From contig QCXZ01000003.1 in assembly GCA_025024175.1 (NCBI GenBank), positions 59,538,023-59,602,022 of the forward strand: a stretch of DNA of 64,000 bases, in the 5' to 3' direction. Below the pieces are notes generated by a model that did not search any database, was not told the origin of the DNA, and was given only the letters and a program-made list of their open reading frames with translations. The position numbers and the translations under genes are program-made. This stretch comes from Rhyzopertha dominica. Lineage: Eukaryota > Arthropoda > Insecta > Coleoptera > Bostrichidae. Within the stretch, counting starts at the first letter, position 1. The number at the start of each line of letters is the position of its first letter. Shown here piece after piece: positions 45,745 to 57,700 of this stretch.

Positions 45745-48700
45745 CTAGTCCCTAGAAGCTCCGATAATCGTCAAAATGTACAAGAAGATATTGATGATAT
45801 CAACATAAAGATTCAAGGCTGCGAAAACGTATTCCTCAGGAGAAATTGAATACTTATGCTTGCCACCCAACATTAGCTGAGTGTCATAGATCAAGTAAAC
45901 TGAGAACAATAACGCTCCTAAGGAGGCATACACCAACGAAACTATCCTGCTGTGGACAAAGATTGCAACGATCCCAAAGATGAAAACGATCACAAAGCAC
46001 ACTAGCAGCACTCCACCGCACATGGTGAAATCATACTTAGTTTGCAGTGCGAAAAGTGTCAGCGCGAGGCATACTGCTGCAGTAATTCCAACGGCCATCA
46101 AAACTTCAATCGCATCATATTGAGCAGACACAACGGCAAGCATGAATGCCTCACCAAGCGTGAACAGGAACAGAAGAATATAGTTTATGGGAGCTTTGCG
46201 TCTAAGATCACCGCAGCAAGCAAGAGCGATCATCGCTGCAAAGACAATGACTATGGCGACTATGAAAAGTGCCGGTCTAGCTTGCACCCATTTTTGTGTT
46301 GGCTCATGAAAAACGAACCAGCTTATGAAACCTAGAGTAATTGTGAGCTGCACCATGAGGATGCTGTACACCTTGCGAATGAAACCTCTTCGAATACTGG
46401 CATCCGAAAAGTCGAAGCCCTTGACTTCTGGGTCTTCATAGCCGCTGGAGTTTCCACCGTACATTCCTAAAAAAATGAGGCAATGTTAGTGTAGCAACTT
46501 ACACAGGTAACGAAAAAAACAAAAAAAACTTGACAGTTAAGGCCATGCTTGCACTTACATGAAACATTACAAAATCACCCTTTTTTTAAATCGATGCAAA
46601 GTATGAACAGGCGCTATATTACCTCAACAAATTCACCATTCATACAATTATTAAAATTACGAAATTTCTCTTTAATTTTTTACTTTAATCTGTAAAAGTT
46701 CATGTTTCATTTCGGGAATTGAATATATATTGGTTGAAAAGCAGCAGTTTGGTGTGGGTTTAGCTGTTATATGTAACCTGAAAACAATTCACTCAACGTT
46801 AAGTTTCACCAAGTATAATCCAAAATATTTTATTAATAGGTAAAGCGCTTTCGGCTAATAGGCCATTGTCAGTACCACATTACAAAAGAAAATATTACGA
46901 CGTTCAATTAATAAAATGAATCTAAACAAGCTATATTGATATGGAAAGCAATTTTCAAACCAGCAAGTTAACAAAATTTCCTATTAGATCAAAAATTTTC
47001 TATTTCAATAATAAATATCTTATACAAAAGTCATGTTTAGCCATGGGTTCTTAGTCCACTTTTAGCGGAAATTCTCATGAAATATTCAAAAATACTGTTT
47101 CTCACTTCATGTTATTTTTTGGTACATTATGTAGAGATGTTTTGTCTTTTCTCAGAAAATCAACAAAATCTAAATAATTTTCTTACATTTAAAAAATCAT
47201 TACACAATTCTATTAATTTTATTTATGAAACAGAAGTTGATAATAAAATTTCCTAGATTTATTAATTTTGCGCAACCAGTCTTCTCCATATCTTTCTTTT
47301 GAAATTTTCAAAAATCAACTTGTACGAACAACTTAAACCCTTATTTTTCTTTTTCTATTGTCATCTAATGACATAAATATTGCCGTTTTGTCCATAATAA
47401 AGATAAAATTTCAGTTTTAAATCATTCAGGTGTATATAGCTTTGCATGTAACGACTGCAATTCTGTTTATATTGGACAAACAGCAAGATCCATTCTGATT
47501 ATCTGATTAGAAGCAAAAAACAATTTAACAAGTATAAAAATACAGAAATTGTAACTTCAAATTCTTTGTTAGCGAATCATTAATTATCATTTGAAGGTAC
47601 TTCCACTTTGGACAATTTGAAAAGTTTACATTATTATAAGAAATCATCAAAATTAAATACAATTCTAAATTGCAATTTCAGTTGTCCCATTCTAAATTAT
47701 TTATTTGACACTAATTTTCATGTTGCTGGTTTGAAAGTTGCTTTTCATTTTTAGTCAAGATTGCTTGTTTAGATTTATTTTATTAAATTAAGGTTGTAAT
47801 ATTTTCTTTTGTAATTAGGTACTGACAATGGCTTATTAGCCAAAATTGCTTTGCTTATTAATAAAATATTGTGGATTAAACTTGGCAAAACTTATTTAAC
47901 ATTAACTTCATTTGAGGTGTTAGTTTACTAACATACACAGAATAAATACAAAATACAGCAATTTCGTTACAATTTAAAACATGTTTTAGTTAGAGTTGTC
48001 AAGTGTTATAACTATAAGCAGTTTGCCTCAAATAGGAAAAAAAGGTACTGTCTGTTTAATCGACTGTATTGTCAAGTCATAAAAGGGGCACAGCTAGTAA
48101 GATGCACAAAACCCACTGTCAGGTAAAAAGAGAAGTGCCATTTCAAATAATATTGTAGGCCATTCTTGAGAGAAAGCGCCCCACACCATAACCCAGTGGT
48201 ACTATACCACGACCATATATTTAAAAAAAGTAAAACAAATGAAACAATATTAGGATAAATATGACAACAAAGTAGTCAAAAGTAGAGCAACATTTCAAAT
48301 AATTTACAAAAAATTAAGTTTCTAGTAAAATTGTCAGCTATAATGAATTTATGAATTCAGTTCATCCTTAACTACCTTTTATCAAATTTAGTTAGGTTAG
48401 GTTTCTCGGTGCAAGAAATATGCAACCTTGTGATATTCATCTTTAAAAGAGAGAAGTGTGTGGGAACATAGTTAAGGATGAATAATGTTCACAGATTTGA
48501 TCAATTATTGTAACCTGCTGTTCGTCCTTCAACAGTTTGTCCAGAGTGTCCAGACAAACACTGTCTCTATACACCACCTTCAATTAATGATAAATAACAC
48601 AAAATCGCACATTTCTTGCTTTGAAAAACCTAATCACAGCTTTAACTTCGCAACATCTCAGCTGGCGGCATTTTCTGTTTTCTTAAACATCATAAACACC

Positions 48701-51700
48701 CATAGAAGCAACATAGTCAATGTCGGCAAAATACTATATGGCGCAAACAGGTACTAGTTTATGGATGACCCTCGTACTTTGTTCTGAATTTTCTGTTGTC
48801 CAAATTCAAGTTTTGGGACTTCAGTTTTTTATTTAAAGTCAACGTATGTTAGCGCTGAGGCCTTTTAATGAAAAAAGGGACTTCCCCTGTTTGTGACAGT
48901 TAGCTAATTGATCTGATGTGATAAAAAAGCAGGAGGCAGGGACACATATATGGATATGTCATATAGAAATATATAGAACTTCCTAGTGACACTACAATAT
49001 ACAATATAGACTACTCTCAATTTAAACACCAAAATTTAACTCAACAATTTATTAATGGCAATTTTATGTCAATAACAATAGATATTACGTAGACATTAAG
49101 AATATAAATATATAAAATAAAAACCTGAACAAACTATGGAGTGTTTTTTGTACCTTCATTCAAATGGCAATAACTAAAGCATTATTTCAGTTAGTACAGG
49201 TACAATTTCACTGGTTCATCAACTACACACAGTGAAAAAAGACTATAAAAACACATCTGACAAAAATAGACCAAGAACATTTTAAAACACTCAGCCTAAC
49301 ATGCACACATGCATTAAAATATACAAATTTAAAAAGCTTGAGACGTTGATTTCTCCTGACAACATGGAATAAGAAGGGACTCCTTCATTATTGATCATAA
49401 TAAAGTGTATCTCAATGTAAAAATATGTAATTCAGTGTATACTTCTTTTATTACAACTAGAAATACTTATAAATTTTCAATAAATATGCCACTCTACACC
49501 ACTATTAATTAATTTATTGAACAATAGTTATCATCTAGTGCAGTAACTTTGATCACAAATAGAACTAGTTCAATAAAGAGCAATGAAAAAGAATAGGGAG
49601 TATTCAATATACCAATCGCTTTACGATTACCGATTCTGATTTGATTCGAATAGATTGCTATAAGTTTAAGCGCAAAACACTTTTAACTGAAATAAATAAT
49701 GAATAAAAATATTATACGCAAAATATATTACCAATGTTATCACCCTTTCTGGAGGACCAACAACACCATAATGTTTCAGTATTGATTTCATTGACAGTGG
49801 AAAGAATTTTTTCAAAATATGTTAATGACAGTAAAAAATGTGTTTCCTAAAACAGCAAAAACTAAAGTTTTGTTACAAAGCCACATTAAAGACTGTAGTG
49901 CAGTATCAATTAAATAAGTACCTACCAGGTAGGGAGCTCGGAAAAGCTCTCAAATTTGTAAACACGACTTCAATTATTGATCTAATAAATTAAAAGGAAT
50001 GACTTGACACAAAGAAATGACCAAATTTGTTTTCTACACCATTTTCTTTCAGGTATCAATGCTTTTTTAGCTTATAAATGAATATAACTTACATTTTTAA
50101 GGAAACCTGCTAACTTCTGTGATGGATACCAAGCCTTAATCGTGAATATTCTAAAAAAGTATTAACCCTTTCATAAAATAAATTGTTAGAAAAGGGTTAA
50201 TAAACAAACTTTAGTATTGGTAATATATTTGCAGATCAACGGGTTAGTCGTTCAAGAATTTTTTTAATTTTTAATCTTTTGTGTTTACTGGTTTTTAGTC
50301 CAACTAACAAGGTAAATATGTACTTTTTATAATTCTGTCTGAGCTATTGCGGAAATTAAAAATTAAAAAATCTAATTTATTTTTGTATTACTCATATACT
50401 ATTGTTGTTGAATGAATGTCAATAAATAATAAAGCAGGTTCTGAAAGTGGAACTAATTTTTGTCATGTAGGAAAAGCAGTCTTTAATTTTTTGACAGATA
50501 TCTGGACTAAATAGAATATTTTCCATTATATTAAAAAAATAGTAGTAGTAGTAGTAGTAGTGCTTTGTTATTCTTTTATTAGTGTAAAAGCCTACTGCGA
50601 ATTTTGTAAAATTGGAATATTATACATAAACTAACATTGCATGATTTCATAGGATGAACTGTCAAAATAAGCTGTGGATAACTATACAAAGTGTGATAAG
50701 GATGAGAAAAAAGAAGTGTCTAAGTGGAAATTCATTTAGGTCATGAAAAAAATAATAATTTGCAAGCGTCTTTAGCTTCGTTTACATTTGCAAATAAGTG
50801 TTTGTATGAATGCACTAGAACTGCTTTAGATCCATTTCAAGAGATTGTTTTAATAGCACAAAAACTAGGCATTTTATAATCGTTGATGTCACATAAATAA
50901 AGTAGTAGGTATTTGTTAAGTCGATATTGCACTGCAGTCTTCAATGTGGCTTTGTAAAATAACTCTAGTCATTACTGTTTTAGGAAACACACACTTTTGT
51001 AGTTACCAGCAATTCTCTTGACTTGTCGACTTGCTGAAACATAGGATCATATGTTAAAATGCATGTCTATGCTATGCTATCTACACCTCAACCAACTGCA
51101 GATAGTACTATTTTGCTGTCATTACAGCTCATCAGTGCAGTTTAGGTCTAGTGTAGACAACACGGCATAGAACTGGTTTTGCTTATATACCAAAGCAATG
51201 GTGTGATGAAAATAAGAATTTAGGATGGCAATGCCATCTGTCAGCATTACACTGACATGATGACAAAGCCACCTAGCTGCCTTAACGGGTACTACTTATA
51301 GGATCATATGGTTTTGTTGGTTCTGCTATTGGATGGTTGCTTAAAAATATATATGTGATTTTAATAAAATACTTTAAGTTGCTGTTTTAATACAATAGTT
51401 TGCACTTTTTTGCAAACAGTAATAGTGGTTGTTATTGGTAAGCTGTTATCATCTAAAGAAACTGCCACTGCTTTTTTATTTTCAATAAGAATTGTCTATA
51501 TAATCTAATCTAAAACCTGCAATAGCTCACAATAAAGTTGCAGGCTGCAGCTGTCTCTGATTCTAGAACGACCAAAAAACAATTTTCCGATTGTAATAGC
51601 AATAAATAAGCGACTGCAATTTAACAATAGATTGAAACTGGCTTGTATGTTGCCAAATGAAAATCACTGAAATTCCTTCCATTCAATGGGTGTATTGAAT

Positions 51701-54700
51701 GCTCCTAATGTACAGCAAAATCAGTATAACATTTATAAACGTAGGTACCTTATTTTGGATTGCAAAAACTCCATCAGGAATCGCAAAACCCACTCAACAA
51801 TTTAGAAAATCAAAATACTAAGATATTTTACATTTCCAGTATTTTAGTGGCCCGTTCCTTCCTAGCTCCCCTAATTCAAGTCCTTACAATACCTGATAAT
51901 CTTCAAAATGTACCAAAAGATGTTGATGATATCAACATAAAGATTCAAGGCTGCAAAAACATATTCCTCAGGGGAAATGGAATACCTATGCATGCCACCC
52001 AACATTAGCTGTGTGTCAACCACCAAGTAAAGTGAGAACAATACTGCTCCTAAAGAGGCATACACCATCGAAACTATCCTGCTGTGGACAAAGATTGCAA
52101 CGATCCCAAAGATGAAAACGATCACAAAGCACACAAGCAGTGCTCCACCGCACATGGTGAAATCATACTTTGTTTGCAGTGCAAAAAGTGTCAATGCGAG
52201 GCAGACTGCTGCAGTAATCCCTACAGCCATCAAGACTTCAATAGCATTATAATGGGCTGCCGAGAAAGCAAATGTGAAGGCCTCACCAAGCGTAAACAGG
52301 AAGAGAAGAATGTAATTTATCGGAGCTTTGCGTCTCAGAGTATCACAGACAGCAAGCATGACCATCACTACAAAGATAACGACTATGGCGACTATGAAAA
52401 GAGCTGGTCTTTCTTGCGCCCATCTCTGTGTTGGCTCATGAAAAATGAACCAGCTTATGAAACTAAAAGTAATCGTGAGCTGCACCGCGAGGATGCTGTA
52501 CACCTTGCGAGTAAAACTTCTTCGAATACTCGCATCTGAAAAGTCAAAGCCTCTGACTTCTGGGTCTCCATTGCCACTGGAACTTCCACCACACACATCT
52601 AAGGAAATGAAGCTATGTTAGTATGCAAAACACAACTATATGAGGGCTGTTTTTTGTTTTTAACCTCTGATAGGTTACATAAAGACCTATTTACATAAAA
52701 AAATATTTTTTAATTAAAATTTGAGCAGTCTTACTGATTTCTCTACAAAATCATCAAAACCATTGAAACATTTGTCATACGATGACACAGGCTTTTAGAT
52801 GCCCTGGTCAGGAAACTGTAGTGCCAACTAGGTCAAGAACATTTTCTCGAGTTTCTCGTTATCTGCCTAACCATGAAGGTATAACAAAGGCGATTTATTG
52901 TGAAATATTATGATGCCTGCGTAAAGCAATTTACGAGTGGAATAAACGAAGACACATGCCTTCGTTTGGCATTGTCTTGATTCAAAACAATGGCACCACC
53001 ACACTGTGCCCACATGACGATCTATTCAAACAATTCCAGTGTGAAGTTTTCAACCATCCATCATACAATCCGAATTTGGCACCAATAATTTTTATATCTT
53101 TGTGAACTAAAGACATTTTTTAGCGGACACCACTTCTTCATTAAAGGTAGGATGTCAAATTATACTTGACCAAATTGGCAGCATAGTTCCTTGAAAAGGG
53201 TATCTCAAAGCTTGTGTCACAACATGAGAAATGCTTCAATTGTTCTGGCAATAGGGTATTATCACTTTTTTTTTTAATTACGTAAAATGAAATCTTGAAG
53301 TGCATATATATAGTACGTATTGCTAAAAAAAAACAAAAAAAAATATTTCAAGGCAGAGAATTTCAGGTCTGAAATTCGAATCTTAGGAGTCACCCCCAAA
53401 CCACTTCTATCCAAGGTTATTCAACTCATGACGTCAAGTGTCATATAAACATTACCCAGGAGCGTGCTAATTAATGGTGTAGTATCATTCTTGTATTGGA
53501 AAAGCTTTTGTGTGGTGTTTATTGAAAGGACGGTGTCAGAGGTCGCACCAAAAAGTGATTTGTGTAGTTTTACAAGCATCTATTATGTATGGAAAACAAA
53601 ACAAGTGTTGTTTTGTACATGGTGTAAAAGTACTTCAGTCAGTACAGCTAACAAAATTTTTGTAACCGTTCCTCGAGATTATCAGCGTATGAAAAAGTTG
53701 TTTAAGGACCCTGGACGTAATATGCCAAAATCGCAAAGTTTGTTTTTCTGTTGTGAAGAACATCTTAATTCTTACTGTAAGTTTTATTATTCTTTTTGGG
53801 GTTATAAGTGTTTACCATTCAGTTTCCATTTTGTTTATAGCTTGAAGAGGATATGAAAAATTATATGCGTTTTAAGTTGATAGAGGGAAATGATATATGT
53901 CAAATTTAGGGTACGTTTTTGATTATTATATTAAATTATCAATGCTACGTTAATTTGAACTAAAGTTCACTTATGCTGTTGCTTTTACGTTCCTCATCTC
54001 CGCCAGGTTGAACCGCTCGTTGCTGTACACAAATTCCATAACAATGAACATGCCTTCAGAAGTCATAACTCATAAGTATTTCACTTTTTCTTGGCGTATT
54101 TTAATTCGCATGTCCCAAAATGAAATGAAAGAGACCTGACGTCACGACCAATATGTTCGCGTTTTGGCGGTCCCTTTAAATATTCACATTTTTAATATTA
54201 AAAATTCACCTTACGATCCATTTTTTCGAATTTATTATCTGTCACAGCTGTTTTGTGGATTAGATGCTACCTATTAATATCCAATTTAATAAAATATAAA
54301 TACATGGCAAATACCCAATTTTGTAGAAAAACTAGTAAGACTTTACTCAAAGTATTTTTTTATATAAAAGGCTCTTATATTTATTACCCATCGGAGGTTG
54401 AAAAAATACCAGCCCTCGTAACTATGCAGTTTGCACGCCAAGCTTACACTTACCACACACTCTCTCGCGACCCCCCTCCCACACTTCAATATGTATACTT
54501 GCCACAACCGTTATATATTTCAGTCAAAAAGCACAAGGTATTAGTTGGGCGAGAGTTTGCTATAAGTTTAGATGTTATAGATAGCCTGAAGACAATTCAA
54601 ACTGCTAACATGCACAGAATAATTACAGAATAGTGCAATTTTGTTATAATTTCCAAATATATTTTAGTTGTTGTCAAGTGTAGTATCAATTAAACTAAAA

Positions 54701-57700
54701 TAGAAAACCCAAATCACAATAATTTAGGAAGCCTAAATACTAAATATTAAGTAAAAAAAAATTTCTGGCTGGATTATTTAACTAGAAGATATTCTCCTTG
54801 CTAAATTTTCAGTGGAAGATGAGGCAAGTCGACAAAACACTAGTATGACTTGAGCAATCCATATTTCGTCACCCATCACGACACGGTCAAAGAATTCATC
54901 ACCAGCATCACCGTAGCACTCCAAATATGTCATTGCTGCTGCCAGCTGCTTTATCTCGTGTTCGCCAGTAAACATTTTCGGCACACAATTTGTAATAATG
55001 CAACTTTTGTTATAATTTCATGCAGCAAAGAGCATGAAATTTGAGGAAAATGGGTGGTCAATTCCGAAATTGTAAATCTTCTGTCCTCACAAATTTTCCC
55101 ATTAATTTGTTGAACCAAATTCTCAATGACTAGCAAGGCCCTCCTCCTCCCTCTTCTAACCAAACCTTCAGTTATGAATTTTCACCTTAAACTTCACAAA
55201 TTTAGAGCAAAATATTCACTGTTCTTTATTTAAAAATTAATCAGTAACTATATTTCACAAATGGATGCATTTTCTGTAACTTTATTCATGTTGACAACAC
55301 ATTACAAAATCACCGTCATTTGCTGTCCAAAGCTTTGAATATAAAAATGATAGGAAGGAGTATATGATTTAATTCGTGGAATCTGAATCGAGCTTACATA
55401 TGGGCGACTACTGTCTCCGCTTTGACAGTGGCATAGAGCAGTATGTTTGAGACAATGAATTATTGTCTATACTACATCTTAAATTAACGTGGAATTATCA
55501 AAGCCAGAGTACAGCAGTGAAAAACGAATTTAATTATCTAGATGGGTATATTATGTGGAGTATTAGTGAAAAAAGCTAGGTCCATGTCAAGTCATCGCGC
55601 GTCTCAATCACTGACTATGCCTATGCATCAGATTCTTAAAATTTCATGTAAACAAAATATGCTTTTATTTTTAAGTGTTTTTAGTCTTAAAAACACTTAC
55701 ATATGAAATGTTACTCTTGCATCTTTATTTGCTGAAATCATAAAATAACCACAATTCACGCAACGTTCCACATTTTTTTATGTTTTGTACCATTTGAATA
55801 CAAAACTGACATCTAGGCTTACGACAGTAACAGGTACGTTTTGCATCTTTATGCACAACTGTCCTTCCTGTCCGTTTTACGTTCAGGGATTCAAAGCCTT
55901 GCTATTTAGTAATAGAAGCTTTTGACAGATTTGTAACAATCACAAAATTTGTTTAAAACATATCCTGGTTCGAAACTTAATTTGTGGACATGCCTCATAC
56001 TAGAATTGCTAACAAATTATTCTCAATTTATGTAGAATTAGTTTTTCTTTATATTTACAAAACAAAATAATGTTAAACATTTGTTTCTTAACTTTTGACG
56101 CATCAATGGGTACTCGTATTTATCTCAATATCACCAAATACATTTTGGCCCTTAAAAAATTTGTTGGCACCAATAACAGCATCAACATTTCAAACTAAAA
56201 TGGAGTTATATGAACTCCTGAATTCAGCTTTAAATACCAACTAAATAATCAACACTGATGGTTCGCTTTACATACAAACACCTACAGCACACGAGTAAAA
56301 TGCAACAAATGGCACAAAATTTTTAACCTCCAGTGTTTCTTCATGAACTGACTGGCAAAAAATTGCAACCATGAAAACACCATGCAATAAAAGGCAACTA
56401 AAAGACAACAACATTAATTTAATACAGCACAGAAAAAGGATGTTGAAATTTAATACTAAAAAATTGGCACTTAATGACAATAATATAATATAAACACCTG
56501 AACTTTCTTTTCAAAAGCACTTTTTTAATGTCTCAAGTGGGTATCAGCTGTTCGAGATTAATCTTTTTCAATGTCTATTCAGTTTCTTACATACCTGTAA
56601 TAACAAGAATTTCAGTCTTTTAAAACTTAATAGCAAGTAATACTAATATAGATGTGTCATTTCTTTCACAACAATGCATTGAGGCCCATACTTTCAAAAA
56701 AATTCAAGCAAATGAGACTAATTAGATGACTATTTAAATCTCAATTGATTTTATATATCAGCACAATTGGTCCACAATCTGCTGAATTCAGCACACGAGA
56801 AGGTTCTTATTCTTTCTGTATAATATAAATCATCATATTTAACTAGTGCAAGTGGTTATTTTTTCTATGAAGATTTTTAATCAAAATATTTAGGACTTCA
56901 CAGAAAAAATACATTCTTTTGTATTAGCATCACAATTCAATAAGAAATATTGTTGTCACTTAAAACATCCACTGTTACATTAATAATTATGTAAACGTTT
57001 TTCCCTACCTAACAAAGTAAACATTGCAAGTAGGACGTACATCACACTAAATAAATATTTACACTGTAAATGCTGCTATTCTACTGTGTTATATTTAAAG
57101 CACATTAATCTTATCTATAGAAAATGCTAGAATAAAAAAAATGCTTAATTAATACCAGCCAAAAGGTGATCCACTATTATTTATCTGTAAGAAAACCTTG
57201 AAATACAGATATTTACAATTGACAGTGCTGCAGGTGTTAATTAGTGCTCAACAATTATTATTCAACCAAATTACAAACTAAAATTATCTAATACGTTGAA
57301 TATTGAATAGTTTTAGAGGCACACTCGTCGTGAAAGATTTAAAATTTTTAAGTAGTTTGAAAACAAACTAATTGTTTTGAATGTGCTTTGTTTCAAGAGA
57401 ATTATCTATAGCTCTGTCATTTTCAGAAAGCATCAAAACTACACTAAACTCATGTGCAGAATTTTGACCATGTCCCTTATTTTTACATTAGCAAAACCTT
57501 TTCTGCCTTTATATGAGTCTATACTTGCAACATGTTCTTTAATACTATTTTTAAAGGCTTGACCTAATTGTCCTGTGCTCCTGTGTATATGTCACACTTG
57601 ATGCATTCACTCTATTTACCTCTACTGCTTTTAACCCGAATAGGCTCGATAGTGCGGCGGACAGATCCTCATCATTAGATAATGTTAGATACTTCCACCA

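Larger units (their letters stand above)
44946..54725. repeat. Segmental duplication carrying the Lifeguard terminal exon
   Basis: The segment 44950-48090 (copy 1) matches 49010-54725 (copy 2) across the 3' flank (e.g. TTTATTAATGG at 44992/49047, AGCATTATTTCAGTTAG at 45144/49178), the terminal exon, and the upstream intron (CTAACATACACAGAATAA at 47928 versus CTAACATGCACAGAATAA at 54604). Copy 1 is interrupted by a Penelope-like element (46790-47910). Copy 2 is interrupted by a 2.1-kb element (49597-51705) and by mariner and THAP-like debris (52640-54250). The two are in direct orientation. Confidence 0.85.

Noticed and set aside
46464..46466. ATG at the front of Lifeguard exon copy 1 as the true start
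   Set aside because: It lies two bases after a strong acceptor and is in phase with the upstream Pro/Gly exon; copy 2 has GTG there, so the ATG is internal.
46790..47910. Hammerhead ribozyme in the Penelope-like termini
   Set aside because: I looked for the CTGANGA and GAAAC cores in a foldable arrangement and could not find a convincing one by eye.
52084..52539. 151-codon plus-strand frame
   Set aside because: It is the antisense of Lifeguard exon copy 2, Lys/Asp/Cys-rich without domain pattern; 46042-46335 is the same effect over copy 1.
51871..52598. Exon copy 2 as a processed retrocopy
   Set aside because: Intron sequence upstream and 3' flank downstream are duplicated too, and the acceptor is preserved, so it arose by DNA duplication.
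53464..53856. Host THAP-domain gene
   Set aside because: Only about one zinc-finger exon is visible amid transposon debris and no further exon or domain was found.
54253..54633. 126-codon plus-strand frame
   Set aside because: No recognisable domain; its end runs into duplicated intron sequence of the Lifeguard region.
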